Positions 1 through 9,104 of a stretch of 64,000 nucleotides of DNA are shown piece after piece (the stretch's first letter is position 1; every line of letters starts with the position of its first letter). The stretch is from the NCBI RefSeq assembly GCF_006334925.1, contig NZ_VDHJ01000011.1, forward strand, positions 57,019 to 121,018, read 5' to 3'. Source of the stretch: Corynebacterium tapiri. GTDB lineage: Bacteria; Actinomycetota; Actinomycetes; Mycobacteriales; Mycobacteriaceae. The position numbers and the translations under genes were made by a program. The notes beneath the pieces were generated by a model that saw only the letters and a program-made list of their open reading frames with translations, was not told where the DNA came from and made no database searches.

Positions 1-98
1 CGTCCAGTATGGAGGACGTCCCGGGGCGAGTCATCGGGGACCAGGCCATAGGCGATTTTGGTGGCGCCGATGTCGAGCACGAGCGAAACGGAGGTCAC
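1..98 (-). CDS. nanK: ROK-family sugar kinase, N-terminal fragment (probable N-acetylmannosamine kinase)
   Basis: Only the first 32 codons lie in the window; the gene runs off the left edge. The minus strand from GTG at 98 reads VTSVSLVLDIGATKIAYGLV, the N-terminal ATP-binding strand of ROK kinases (DIGxTK). A GAAAGG ribosome site lies six bases upstream. It diverges from nagA and sits at the edge of a sialic acid locus, so N-acetylmannosamine kinase is the likeliest role, but the specificity residues are outside the window. Family call strong; substrate inferred from neighbours. Confidence 0.75.
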   Translation of the reverse strand, partial: MTSVSLVLDIGATKIAYGLVPDDSPRDVLHTG

Positions 99-202
99 GG
101 CGAACCTTTCGGGGCAGGAAATTCCGGAACTTATGACATCATACGTCCTATACTGGGGGCGATCCCCAGTTTTCGCATTCAATTTTCTCTTGGGAGCTGC
201 CC
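99..202. promoter_or_regulatory. Divergent control region nanK / nagA
   Basis: The plus strand has TATACT (149-154) as a possible -10 for nagA. The minus strand has TATGAT (143 to 138) as a possible -10 for the kinase. A CTGGGG-gcgat-CCCCAG inverted repeat lies at 153-169. The 9-mer TATGATGTC (minus, 143-135) recurs before the transporter at 2181-2189. Control by the linked NanR-like regulator is inferred. Confidence 0.45.
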
Positions 203-1321
203 ATGATTGGCCGCATTGTCACGCCCGAGCGGGTCATTCCGCACGGGCGACTCGTTGTTGAAGACCGCACCATCGAGGCGGTCGAAGAGCTCGATGGTCC
301 CGCCCCGGAGGGTGCCTCGACCTTCGTGCCCGGGTTTGTGGACCTGCACAACCACGGCGGAGATCGGGGAGCGTTCCCTACCGGTAGCGAGGAGGACTGC
401 CGGCGCGCAGCGGCCTTCCACCTGCGCCACGGCAGCACCACCTTGCTGGCCAGCCTGGTCTCGGCCACCGAGGAAGAGATCACCCGTCAGGTGCGGGTAC
501 TGCGACCACTCGTGGAGGATGCCACTATTGCGGGAATCCACCTGGAGGGGCCTTTTATTAATGCGTGCCGGTGTGGGGCACAGGCTCCCGACCGTATTCA
601 GCCCGGCGACCCAGAAATGTTCGCGCGGATACTCGAGGTAGCCGAAGGGACCGTGCGGCAAATGACTCTGGCGCCGGAGACCGACCATGTGGATGAGCTG
701 GTTCGTCTGTGCGTGGAGCACAACGTGGTGGTGTCCTTTGGGCATTCCGACGCGGACGCGGAGACTGCTCGACTGGCCGTCCAGCGCGCGGTCGAGGCTG
801 GCGCCACGGTCACTGCCACCCACCTCTTTAATGGCATGCCCCCGGTGCATCACCGCAAGCCCGGAGTGGCCGCAGCGATGCTCACGGCGGCAGCCAGTGG
901 CCAGGCCTGGGCCGAGGTCATCGCCGACGGCGTGCATCTGGCGGACGACACCGTGGACATGGTCGTGGCCTCCGCGCCCGGTCATAGTTTTGCCATTACC
1001 GATGCCATGGAGGCGGCCGGCATGCCGGATGGGGACTACCGCCTCGGCCCGCTCGAGGTTGCGGTGGTCGACCGCGTCGCCCGATTGGTCGAGGGTGGGG
1101 CAATCGCCGGGGGTACCAGCACGTTGCACGATCAGTACCTGCGCTTTTCCTCCCGTCACGGGGAGGTGGCGGCGGCCAAGTTCGTGGCCACCACTGCGGC
1201 CGAGGTGCTCGGTCTGAGCCACGTGGGCCGGTTGGAGCCGGGGGCGGTGGCAGACGTCGTCGAGCTTGCGCCCACCGGGGAGATTCGCAGCGTTATTCGC
1301 CAGGGGCAGAAAGTTTCTTAA
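203..1321 (+). CDS. nagA: N-acetylglucosamine-6-phosphate deacetylase
   Basis: Removes the acetyl group from N-acetylglucosamine-6-phosphate, giving glucosamine-6-phosphate for NagB. The 372-residue protein is a cytoplasmic amidohydrolase-fold enzyme of normal length. Visible motifs are HNHGG (residues 49-53), LEGPFIN with metal-ligand Glu115, the metal-binding His181 (FGHSDAD) and His207 (THLFNGM), His245, and catalytic Asp267 (AITDAME). The ATG at 203 follows GGGAG. nagB starts ten bases after the stop, so the two are probably cotranscribed. Family identification is very secure. Confidence 0.95.
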   Translation: MIGRIVTPERVIPHGRLVVEDRTIEAVEELDGPAPEGASTFVPGFVDLHNHGGDRGAFPTGSEEDCRRAAAFHLRHGSTTLLASLVSATEEEITRQVRVLRPLVEDATIAGIHLEGPFINACRCGAQAPDRIQPGDPEMFARILEVAEGTVRQMTLAPETDHVDELVRLCVEHNVVVSFGHSDADAETARLAVQRAVEAGATVTATHLFNGMPPVHHRKPGVAAAMLTAAASGQAWAEVIADGVHLADDTVDMVVASAPGHSFAITDAMEAAGMPDGDYRLGPLEVAVVDRVARLVEGGAIAGGTSTLHDQYLRFSSRHGEVAAAKFVATTAAEVLGLSHVGRLEPGAVADVVELAPTGEIRSVIRQGQKVS

Positions 1322-1330
1322 GGAGTAATC

Positions 1331-2101
1331 ATGGACGTTTTGATTAGGGACACGGCCGACGAGGTGGCCATCACAGCCGCCGACATCATGACCGAGCACG
1401 TTCGCAAGGGTGACGTGTTGGGTCTGGCGACGGGATCGACTCCGGTGAAGATGTACCAGGAGCTCATCCGTCGCCACCGCGAGGAGGGGCTGAGTTTTGC
1501 CGACTCGCAGGCCTTCTTGCTCGACGAGTACGTGGGACTGGCTCACGATCACGAGCAGAGCTACTACCGCTTTATCCGCGAGAACTTCACTGCGCACGTG
1601 GACTTTGTGGACTCACGGGTGTGTAGCCCGAACGGGGCAGCCGAGGACCCGGCCGCGGAGGCGGCGGCGTATGAAGCGCGCATTGAGGCCGCCGGGGGAG
1701 TGGGTATCCAGATCTTGGGCATTGGCACCAATGGGCACATCGGGTTCAACGAGCCTGGTTCGTCGCTGCGTTCGCATACGCGGGTGCAGGCGCTGCATCA
1801 CCAGACGGTGCGAGATAACGCGCGCTTTTTCGATTCGCTTGACGACGTCCCCACGCACGCCTTGACCCAAGGCCTGGCCACGATCTCCTCCTCCCGGCAC
1901 CCGGTGTTGTTGGCAACCGGTGCGCAGAAAGCGCAGGCGGTGGCGCGCATGGTGGAGGGGCCGTTGAGCGCTTCGTGCCCGGCAAGCGTGTTGCAGCTGC
2001 ACCCGCGGGTGACCGTCATCGTGGATGCGGAGGCTGCTGCGGATCTGGTTGAGGTCGAGCACTACCGTTATCTGGAGTCCGTGTCCCCCGTAAGGGGGTA
2101 A
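1331..2101 (+). CDS. nagB: Glucosamine-6-phosphate deaminase
   Basis: Converts glucosamine-6-phosphate to fructose-6-phosphate and ammonia, the last step of amino-sugar entry into glycolysis. The 256-residue protein shows the family sequence almost without gaps: LGLATGSTPVKMY phosphate loop (about 30-42), LDEYVGL with Asp65-Glu66, and GIGTNGHIGFNEPGSS (about 133-148). The start has an AAGGAG ribosome site. It lies directly behind nagA and ahead of the sialic acid transporter. Confidence 0.96.
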   Translation: MDVLIRDTADEVAITAADIMTEHVRKGDVLGLATGSTPVKMYQELIRRHREEGLSFADSQAFLLDEYVGLAHDHEQSYYRFIRENFTAHVDFVDSRVCSPNGAAEDPAAEAAAYEARIEAAGGVGIQILGIGTNGHIGFNEPGSSLRSHTRVQALHHQTVRDNARFFDSLDDVPTHALTQGLATISSSRHPVLLATGAQKAQAVARMVEGPLSASCPASVLQLHPRVTVIVDAEAAADLVEVEHYRYLESVSPVRG

Positions 2102-2246
2102 CCAAGCTCCCACGACCTGGACATTGTGATTCAGGTTAATTGAATATCTAAAACGCCTGTGAGTCACAAATCCCTGGGGATATGATGTCTGACAAGAGCA
2201 CATGGGACGTCTGATCTCTGTGCTGTCGGATAGAAAGGGACCTCAG
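2102..2246 (+). promoter_or_regulatory. Promoter region of the sialic acid transporter operon
   Basis: A perfect -10 hexamer TATGAT (2181-2186) lies within CTGGGGATATGATGTC. The 9-mer TATGATGTC is shared with the nanK/nagA region. A palindrome TGTGA-g-TCACA sits at 2158-2168, just at the -35 position. CTGGGGA resembles the short RamA-type motif of corynebacteria. Which regulator binds is not shown by the sequence. Confidence 0.5.
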
Positions 2247-3773
2247 ATGCGACGCATAGCAGCAACCATCGCCGTGGCCGCACTCACCCTGACCGGGTGC
2301 GCCACCGGCGAGGACAGTGGAGCAAGCGACGGCACCATCAACGCGGCCGTGGCCTACGCCACCACCAACTACGACCCCTCCGCCACCTCATCTGCCCTGG
2401 CGCTGGGCACCAACTGGCACGTCATGGAGGGCCTCTACGAGCTCAACATGGCCGACTACTCGGTGTACAAGGGCCTCGCCGCCGAGGACGAGCCCACCAA
2501 GGTGTCCGACACCGAGTACACGGTTTCCCTCCGCGAGGGTGCGAAGTTCTCCGACGGCACCGACGTGACCTCCGCCGACGTCGTCCACTCCTTCGAGCGC
2601 GCCATGAAGGAGGGAAACCTGTACGCCAGCATGCTCAACTTCATCGACTCGGTGGAGGCCAAGGACGAGCGCACCGTGACCATCAAGCTCAAGAAGCCGT
2701 TCTCCTTGCTTCAGGAGCGCCTGGCCGTGGTCAAGATCGTTCCTAAGGACGCCACCGAGGAGCAGCTGACCTCCAAGCCGGTGGGCACCGGCCCCTACAA
2801 GTACGAGTCGATCGACGACGCCCGCATCAAGGCCGTCAAGAACGAGAACTACAACGGCACCAAGCCCGCCGGCTCTGATGCCATCGAGTGGGAAGTGCTC
2901 ATCGACGACACCGCCCGCACCACCGCCCTGCAGTCTGGCTCCGTCGACGTGATGGAGAACGTGCCGGCCGACAACCGCTCCCAGCTCGAGAGCGCCGGCA
3001 TGACCGTGGAGTCCAAGAAGGGCTTCAACCAGCCCTTCCTCATCTTCAACACCCAGAAGGCGCCGTTCAACGACAAGCGCGTGCGCCAGGCCCTGCACTA
3101 CGCCATCAACACCCAGCAGCTGGTGGACAACAACATGTCCGGCACCGCCACCCCAGCTTCCTCGTTCCTGCCGGAGAACCACCCGAACTACCACAAGGCA
3201 GCCACCCAGTACGAGTACGACCCGGAGAAGGCGAAGAAGCTGCTGGCAGAGGCGGGTGTCGATAAGCTCAACATCACCCTTCTAACCACCGATCACACCT
3301 GGATCGAGAACCTAAGCCCCCAGATCAAGAACGACCTCGAGGCCGTGGGCATCGGTGTCACCCTGCAGGCCCAGGCATCTGCCTCGCTTTACGCGGACAA
3401 CCTCGACCAGGAGAACTCCAACTACGACGTCGCCCTGGCCCCCGGTGACCCCTCCGTCTTCGGCCAGGACCCCGCGCTGCTGATCGACTGGTGGTACGGC
3501 AACAACGTCTGGACGCAGAAGCGCTCCTTCCTGCAAGAGTCCGACCCCGCCACCTACCAGGCCATCCGCGCCGCAGTCGACGAGGGCGTGACCCTCGAGG
3601 GCGACGCTCAGCAGCAGAAGTGGAACGAGGCGCTCGACATCATCGCCGACAACGCCGTGACCTACCCGTTGTTCCACCGCGAAATGATCACCGCCTACAA
3701 CGACGAGAAGGTCAGCGACTTCGCGCCGATCTCCACCACCGGCCTGTCCTTCCTGGGAACTAAGACGAACTGA
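2247..3773 (+). CDS. siaE: ABC transporter substrate-binding lipoprotein, family 5, probably for sialic acid
   Basis: An extracytoplasmic lipoprotein of 508 residues that captures substrate for the permeases encoded next. The start MRRIAATIAVAALTLTGCA gives a short signal peptide and a lipobox (LTGC). It follows GAAAGGGA at 2233-2240, so I preferred it to an in-frame ATG at 2202. The body is a peptide/nickel-type (SBP_bac_5) protein: substrate-channel motif TYDPS-like NYDPS near the N-terminus, FSDGTDVTSADVVHSFERAM, VGTGPYKY and FNDKRVRQALHYAIN. Gene order matches the C. glutamicum siaEFGI sialic acid system as I recall it; peptide transport is the alternative. Confidence 0.8.
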   Translation: MRRIAATIAVAALTLTGCATGEDSGASDGTINAAVAYATTNYDPSATSSALALGTNWHVMEGLYELNMADYSVYKGLAAEDEPTKVSDTEYTVSLREGAKFSDGTDVTSADVVHSFERAMKEGNLYASMLNFIDSVEAKDERTVTIKLKKPFSLLQERLAVVKIVPKDATEEQLTSKPVGTGPYKYESIDDARIKAVKNENYNGTKPAGSDAIEWEVLIDDTARTTALQSGSVDVMENVPADNRSQLESAGMTVESKKGFNQPFLIFNTQKAPFNDKRVRQALHYAINTQQLVDNNMSGTATPASSFLPENHPNYHKAATQYEYDPEKAKKLLAEAGVDKLNITLLTTDHTWIENLSPQIKNDLEAVGIGVTLQAQASASLYADNLDQENSNYDVALAPGDPSVFGQDPALLIDWWYGNNVWTQKRSFLQESDPATYQAIRAAVDEGVTLEGDAQQQKWNEALDIIADNAVTYPLFHREMITAYNDEKVSDFAPISTTGLSFLGTKTN

Positions 3774-3774
3774 C

Positions 3775-4713
3775 ATGAACACACTGATACGACTCATCGG
3801 GCGTCGCCTGATCATGCTCCCGGTGATGGTGCTGGGCGTGACCTTCCTGGTTCACGTCATCATGGCCCTGTCACCCGTTGATCCGGCGTACGCAGCGCTA
3901 GGCGAAAGCGCCAGCCCCCAAGCCCTCGAGGCCTACCGTGAGCAGCACGGCCTCAACGACCCCTGGTTCGTGCAATTCGGCAGCTACGTTGCCGGCATGC
4001 TGCACGGAGACCTGGGCGTGTACGGGCAAGGCAACATGTCAGTGGCAGACAAAGTTTTCACCGCCTTGCCCGTCACTCTCCAGCTCACCCTTTTTGGACT
4101 CATCATCGCCGTGGCCGTGGCCTTCCCGCTGGGAATCGTCTCCGCGCTCTACCGTGACCGCCTGCCCGATCACATCATTCGCCTGATCTCGGTGCTGTGC
4201 ATCGCCACCCCGAGCTTCTGGCTGGCGATCCTGCTGGTCCTGGCCTTCATCGGGAAGCTCCCGGTGGCCGGGCCGCTGCCCTCCGACCCCGCCGGGTGGA
4301 TGCTGCGCATGCTGCTTCCGGCGTTCGCGCTCGCGGTGCCGGTGATCGGCCAGATGACCCGCATCGTGCGCACCTCCATGGTCGAGGAAATGGATGCCGA
4401 CTACGTGCGCACCGCCCTGGGCGCCGGCGTCCCGCGCCGGGTGGTCATCTCCCGCAACGTCCTACGTAACGCCCTGATCACGCCCGTCACCGTTCTCGGT
4501 TTGCGCGTCGGCTACCTCATGGGAGGCGCCGTGGTCATCGAGATCATCTTCAACTTGCAGGGCATGGGTCGTGTGCTTATCGACGGAATCACCAACTCCT
4601 GGGTCACCGTCGTCCAAGGCGCGACCCTGGTGGTGGCGATCACCTTCATCCTGGTCAACATCATCGTCGATCTGCTGTACGTACTCATCAATCCCCGCAT
4701 TAGGTCGGTGTAA
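3775..4713 (+). CDS. siaF: ABC transporter permease, DppB-type
   Basis: A 312-residue inner-membrane permease with about six membrane segments. The N-terminal pattern LIGRRLIMLPVMVLGVTFLVHVIM and the later RTSMVEEMDADYVRTALGAGVPRRVV loop are the DppB/OppB family's EAA-type ATPase contact. Its ATG lies one base after the siaE stop and siaG starts two bases after its own stop, so it belongs to the transporter operon and probably pairs with the permease half of SiaG. Confidence 0.88.
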   Translation: MNTLIRLIGRRLIMLPVMVLGVTFLVHVIMALSPVDPAYAALGESASPQALEAYREQHGLNDPWFVQFGSYVAGMLHGDLGVYGQGNMSVADKVFTALPVTLQLTLFGLIIAVAVAFPLGIVSALYRDRLPDHIIRLISVLCIATPSFWLAILLVLAFIGKLPVAGPLPSDPAGWMLRMLLPAFALAVPVIGQMTRIVRTSMVEEMDADYVRTALGAGVPRRVVISRNVLRNALITPVTVLGLRVGYLMGGAVVIEIIFNLQGMGRVLIDGITNSWVTVVQGATLVVAITFILVNIIVDLLYVLINPRIRSV

Positions 4714-4715
4714 CC

Positions 4716-6641
4716 ATGCCTAAATTCACGTGGTGGCGCTCCATGAGCGTCAGCTCCCGGGTTTCCCTCATCGTTTTGGCCCTGGTGGCGCTCAGCGCCC
4801 TGCTCGCGCCAGTGCTGGCCCCGTATGACCCCAACGCCATTTCCATGAAAGGCCAGCCGCCGAGCGGCGAGCACCTCTTCGGCACCGACCACTTGGGCCG
4901 CGATGTGTTCTCTCGCCTGCTCTACGGTGGCCGCTACTCCCTGACCGTCGGACTGGCCGCCACCGGCCTGGCGCTGATCCTCGGTGCGATCATCGGCTCC
5001 GTGGCCGCGGTTTCTGGCCGCCTGGTCAGCGAGACGATTATGCGCATCATGGACATCATCATGTCCGTGCCGGCCATTGCCCTGGCCGCTGTTGCCGTCG
5101 TGGTGTTCCGCGACCCGGAGCGCCCCGGTTTCATGCTGCTGGTTATTGTCTGCGCGATCGGTTTCGTCTACACCCCGCAGCTAACCCGCATCGTGCGCGC
5201 CAACGTCATGAGCGAGTATGGCGAGGACTACGTCAACGCCGCCGTCGTTTCCGGCGCCCGCGCCCCCTGGATCCTGGTGCGCCACGTGGCGCGCAACTGC
5301 GCAGCCCCCATCATGGTGTTTGCCACCTTGCTCGTCGCCGACGCCATCATCCTCGAGGCATCGCTGACCTTCATCGGTGCGGGCCTGCAAGAGCCTGTGG
5401 CCACCTGGGGCAACATCCTGTCCTCGGCGCAGCCTGGCGTGCTGCGTGGCGAATGGTGGCAGGCCCTGTTCCCCGGCATCATGATCATGCTGACCGTGCT
5501 GTGCCTGAACATCGTCTCCGAGGGCATCACCGACGCCATGGTCGCCGCCCCCAAGGGCAAAGTGGCCACCCAGGCCACCGGCATGCTCGCTGACCCCGTT
5601 GCCGCACACCGTGCCCAGGAGCCGGCCCTGCGCCAGCGCCTTACCGACCTGCGCACCACCGAGGCCACCCGCACCGACCGCTTCGTGTCCGACCCCAGCA
5701 AGCCCGTCGTGCTCGAGGTCAAGGACCTGTGCATCTCCTTCCCGCGCCACGGCGACGTCAACGTTGTTGACCACGTCAGCTACTCCGTGCGCGCCGGAGA
5801 AACCCTGGGTGTCGTCGGCGAGTCCGGCTGCGGCAAGTCCATCACCGCCCTGGCGATCATGGGCCTGTTGGACCCGCGTGCCAAGGTTTCTGGTGAGATC
5901 CTCTACCAGGGCCGCGACCTGCTGAAGATGTCGGCCAAGGAGCGCCAAGGATTGCTGGGCCACGAGATGGCCATGATCTACCAGGATGCTCTGAGCGCAC
6001 TGAACCCGTCGATGCTGATTCGCTCCCAGATGCAGCAGCTGACCTCGCGCGGTGGCACCCGCTCCGCCGAGGAGCTGCTGGAACTCGTTGGCCTGGACCC
6101 CAAGCGCACCCTGGAGTCCTACCCGCACGAGCTGTCCGGTGGCCAGCGCCAGCGCGTTCTCATCGCCATGGCCCTGACCCGCGATCCCAAGCTGATCATC
6201 GCCGACGAGCCCACCACGGCCCTCGACGTGACCGTGCAAAAGCAAGTCATCAACCTGCTCAACGAGCTGCGCGAAAAGCTCGGTTTCTCCATGATCTTTG
6301 TGTCCCACGATCTCGCCCTGGTGGCTGAGGTCGCGCACAGCATCACCGTGATGTACGCCGGCCAGGTCGTCGAGCAAGGCCCGACCACCGAGCTGCTGAC
6401 CAACCCCCAGCACGAGTACGCGCGCGGACTGCTCGGCTCCGTCCTCTCCATCGAGTCCGGCTCCGGTCGCCTCCACCAGATCCCTGGTGTGGTGCCCTCG
6501 CCGCAGGACTTCCCGGCCGGTGACCGCTTCGCGCCGCGTTCCTCGCACCCCGGCTACGGCGAGGACATCCGGCCCGTGCTTACCCCCGTGAGCGAAGGAC
6601 ATTTCTACGCCGCCCTGCCACCTCAGGAGGAACAGCGATGA
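4716..6641 (+). CDS. siaG: ABC transporter permease-ATPase fusion (DppC + DppD type)
   Basis: A single 641-residue chain joins two normally separate subunits. Residues about 1-285 are a DppC-like permease, with HLFGTDHLGRDVFSRLLYGGR near the start and YGEDYVNAAVVSGARAPWIL as the ATPase-contact loop. After a linker, residues about 325-640 are a DppD-like ATPase: Walker A GESGCGKS, signature LSGGQRQR, Walker B LIIADEPTTALD and the C-terminal oligopeptide-transporter extension. It pairs with SiaF in the membrane and SiaI as the second ATPase. I recall the C. glutamicum sialic acid transporter also having such a fusion, which supports the substrate call. Confidence 0.88.
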   Translation: MPKFTWWRSMSVSSRVSLIVLALVALSALLAPVLAPYDPNAISMKGQPPSGEHLFGTDHLGRDVFSRLLYGGRYSLTVGLAATGLALILGAIIGSVAAVSGRLVSETIMRIMDIIMSVPAIALAAVAVVVFRDPERPGFMLLVIVCAIGFVYTPQLTRIVRANVMSEYGEDYVNAAVVSGARAPWILVRHVARNCAAPIMVFATLLVADAIILEASLTFIGAGLQEPVATWGNILSSAQPGVLRGEWWQALFPGIMIMLTVLCLNIVSEGITDAMVAAPKGKVATQATGMLADPVAAHRAQEPALRQRLTDLRTTEATRTDRFVSDPSKPVVLEVKDLCISFPRHGDVNVVDHVSYSVRAGETLGVVGESGCGKSITALAIMGLLDPRAKVSGEILYQGRDLLKMSAKERQGLLGHEMAMIYQDALSALNPSMLIRSQMQQLTSRGGTRSAEELLELVGLDPKRTLESYPHELSGGQRQRVLIAMALTRDPKLIIADEPTTALDVTVQKQVINLLNELREKLGFSMIFVSHDLALVAEVAHSITVMYAGQVVEQGPTTELLTNPQHEYARGLLGSVLSIESGSGRLHQIPGVVPSPQDFPAGDRFAPRSSHPGYGEDIRPVLTPVSEGHFYAALPPQEEQR

Positions 6642-7429
6642 GCGAACCCATTATCGAGCTGCGCGATGTCTACGTGGAGTTCACATCCCGCACCGGTGGG
6701 CTGTTCCGGCCCAACAAGGTCAAGGCCGTCAACGGGGTTTCCCTGGCGGTAGGCCCGGGGGAAACCATAGGTATCGTCGGCGAGTCCGGCTGCGGCAAGT
6801 CGACCACCGCCAACGTCATGTGTGGCCTCCAGCAGGTTTCCCAGGGCCAGGTCCTGTTCAAGGGGCGCGACGTTACCAAGCGCACCGCCGCGGATCGCCG
6901 TGAGATTGGCCGCGTGGTTTCCGTCGTGTTCCAGGATCCGGCGACCGCCCTCAACGCCCGCATGAGCGTCGAAGAACAACTCACCGACCCCATGCGCGTA
7001 CACAAGCTGGACGTGTCCCCAGATCGCATCCGTGAGCTGATCACCCGCGTAGGCCTGCCAGAGTCGGTGCTGCACGCGATGCCCGGGCAGCTGTCCGGCG
7101 GCCAGCGTCAGCGCGTCGCCATCGCCCGAGCGCTCGCCCTCAACCCCGACGTCATCATCGCCGACGAGCCCACCTCAGCCCTGGACGTGTCGGTGCGCGC
7201 GCAGATCCTCAATCTGCTCACCGACCTCAAGAACGACCTCGGCCTGTCGATGGTGTTCATCTCCCATGACATCCAAACCGTGCGCTACGTTTCCGACCGC
7301 ATTGTCGTCATGAACGGCGGCCGCATCATCGAGCAGGGCTCCGCCGCTGAGCTGCTGTCTAACCCCACGGACGACTACACCCGTAAGCTCCTGGCCGCTG
7401 CCCCCTCTCTGCTTCACCCGAAAGGCTAG
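6638..7429 (+). CDS. siaI: ABC transporter ATPase, DppF-type
   Basis: The second ATP-hydrolysing subunit (263 residues). Motifs in order are Walker A GESGCGKST, Q-loop VFQDPATALNARM, signature LSGGQRQRVAIARAL, Walker B VIIADEPTSALD and the switch His in SHDIQTV. The start overlaps the siaG stop (ATGA), with AGGAGG-like bases just before, indicating translational coupling. It forms the heterodimeric motor with the ATPase half of SiaG. Confidence 0.87.
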   Translation: MSEPIIELRDVYVEFTSRTGGLFRPNKVKAVNGVSLAVGPGETIGIVGESGCGKSTTANVMCGLQQVSQGQVLFKGRDVTKRTAADRREIGRVVSVVFQDPATALNARMSVEEQLTDPMRVHKLDVSPDRIRELITRVGLPESVLHAMPGQLSGGQRQRVAIARALALNPDVIIADEPTSALDVSVRAQILNLLTDLKNDLGLSMVFISHDIQTVRYVSDRIVVMNGGRIIEQGSAAELLSNPTDDYTRKLLAAAPSLLHPKG

Positions 7430-7437
7430 AAATTCCC

Positions 7438-8355
7438 ATGAGTGCACCCATTCGCGGCGTTGTACCTCCCGTTACCGTCCCGCTTCTCGACGACCGCTCG
7501 CTCGACCTGGTTTCCTACCAGCGTCAGATCGACCGCCTCATTGACGCCGGCGTCGACGGCCTCTTCATCCTGGGCTCCACGGGTGAGGTCGCCTTCTCCA
7601 CCGTCGAGCGTCGCCGCGAGATCATCGCGGCCTCGGTTGATGCCATTGCGGGCCGCGTTCCCTGCCTGGTGGGAGTCGTCGATACGCAAACCGATCGCGT
7701 CATCGAGCACATCAAGACCGCCGAGGAGTTCGACATCGCCGGCGTCGTCGCCACCGCGCCGTTCTACGCGCTGGGCGGTATCCCCCAGATTGAGCAGCAC
7801 TTCCGCCTCCTGCGCGCGGCCACCGAGCTGCCGATCTACGCCTACGACATCCCGGTCTGTGTCCACACCAAGCTGCCCGTCGACCTGCTGATCTCGCTCG
7901 CCCTCGACGGCGTGCTGCAGGGCGTCAAGGACTCTTCCGGTGACGATGTCGCGTTCCGGTATCTCTCCCTCGCTAATCGACGCGCCGGCAAGCCCCTATC
8001 CCTACTCACCGGCCACGAAGTGTGCGTCGACGCGGCCTACATGGCAGGAGCCGATGGTTGCGTGCCCGGCCTGGGCAACGTCGACCCGGACGCCTACGTT
8101 CGCCAATGGCGCGCCTACCAGGAGGGCGACTGGGAAACCGTGCGTACCGAGCAGGACCGCCTGGCCGAGCTCATGCGCGTGGCCATGGTGGCGCGTTCGG
8201 CTACCGGTTTCGGGGCTGGCGTGGGTGGCTTCAAGACCGCCCTGGCCTGCATGGGCATCTTCGCCACCAACCAGATGCCGGAGCCGGTTTCCCGTCTCCA
8301 GGGCGAGGACGTTCAGCGCGTCGAGGACATCCTCGCCGAGCTTGGTATGGTCTAA
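7438..8355 (+). CDS. nanA: N-acetylneuraminate lyase / dihydrodipicolinate synthase family aldolase
   Basis: A class I TIM-barrel aldolase of 305 residues, normal length for the family. It has GSTGEVAFST (about 42-51), Tyr in IYAYDIPV (about 137) and the Schiff-base Lys in GVKDSSGD (about 162). The family includes DapA, N-acetylneuraminate lyase and other 2-keto-acid aldolases. Position between the transporter and nanR favours cleavage of N-acetylneuraminate to pyruvate and N-acetylmannosamine. The fold call is secure; the substrate is inferred from context. Confidence 0.82.
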   Translation: MSAPIRGVVPPVTVPLLDDRSLDLVSYQRQIDRLIDAGVDGLFILGSTGEVAFSTVERRREIIAASVDAIAGRVPCLVGVVDTQTDRVIEHIKTAEEFDIAGVVATAPFYALGGIPQIEQHFRLLRAATELPIYAYDIPVCVHTKLPVDLLISLALDGVLQGVKDSSGDDVAFRYLSLANRRAGKPLSLLTGHEVCVDAAYMAGADGCVPGLGNVDPDAYVRQWRAYQEGDWETVRTEQDRLAELMRVAMVARSATGFGAGVGGFKTALACMGIFATNQMPEPVSRLQGEDVQRVEDILAELGMV

Positions 8356-8384
8356 CGTCAGATGAATTGGGAAGGGGTACGTCT

Positions 8385-9104
8385 ATGACGTTGCCAACGC
8401 CGCGACGCCGGCCGCAATCGGTGACCGCAGCCGCCGTGGAAGACATCAAGCGCTACATCCGCGAGCAGCATTTGCGCACGGGTGATCCCCTTCCCACCGA
8501 GTCTGAGATCTGCGAGCGCCTGGGATATTCGCGATCGTCCGTGCGCGAGGCGATTCGCATCCTTTCCACGCTGGACATCGTGACGGTGCGCCACGGCCAT
8601 GGCACCTATGTGTCTGGCATGTCGTTGGAGCCGTTGGTCAACGGGCTAGTGTTCCGCACCGTTCTCGAGGCTGACGACTCCCTTGGTTTCCTAGGCAATG
8701 TCGTCGATGCCCGCGAGGCGTTGGATCTTTCGCTCGGTGCTGAGCTGGCGCGATCCGTCGACGGGGAAACCGTGGAGCAGCTCAACGCGCTGGTGGAGAA
8801 GATGCGCGAGCGTATCGCCCACGGTGAGCACTTCGCCGAAGAGGACCAGGCCTTCCACCGGCTCCTGGTTTCCCGCACCGCCAACCCCTTGGTGCGCGAG
8901 CTGTCTGACGCCTTTTGGCAGGTCCACGACGAGGTCATGCCCCTGTTGCATATGGACGTCGTGTCGGTCGCCGATAGGCAGCGCTCCGTCGAGGCACACC
9001 AGGCCATCGTGGACGCTGTGGAGAAGGGGGAAACCGAGGCGTACACGGCTGCGGTGCGGGAGCACTACGCCCCGCTGCGCTCGGTTATTGAGGCACGCGT
9101 TTAG
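8385..9104 (+). CDS. nanR: GntR/FadR-family transcriptional regulator, probable sialic acid repressor
   Basis: A 239-residue regulator. Residues about 10-75 form the GntR winged helix (GDPLPTESEICERLGYSR...VREAIRILSTLDIV), followed by an all-helical FCD ligand domain with metal-type residues (DLSLGAELARS, ahead of EDQAFHRLL). The ATG at 8385 follows GGGAAGGGG. It closes the nan/sia gene run and is the obvious candidate to bind the control regions at 99-202 and 2102-2246. The 3' end overlaps the convergent HNH gene by 20 bases. Confidence 0.83.
   Translation: MTLPTPRRRPQSVTAAAVEDIKRYIREQHLRTGDPLPTESEICERLGYSRSSVREAIRILSTLDIVTVRHGHGTYVSGMSLEPLVNGLVFRTVLEADDSLGFLGNVVDAREALDLSLGAELARSVDGETVEQLNALVEKMRERIAHGEHFAEEDQAFHRLLVSRTANPLVRELSDAFWQVHDEVMPLLHMDVVSVADRQRSVEAHQAIVDAVEKGETEAYTAAVREHYAPLRSVIEARV

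Noticed and set aside
179..1597. Long minus-strand open frame of 472 codons opposite nagA and nagB
   Set aside because: It is the mirror of two well-supported genes, has His/Arg/Gly-rich composition typical of antisense frames, and crosses both genes and their control site.
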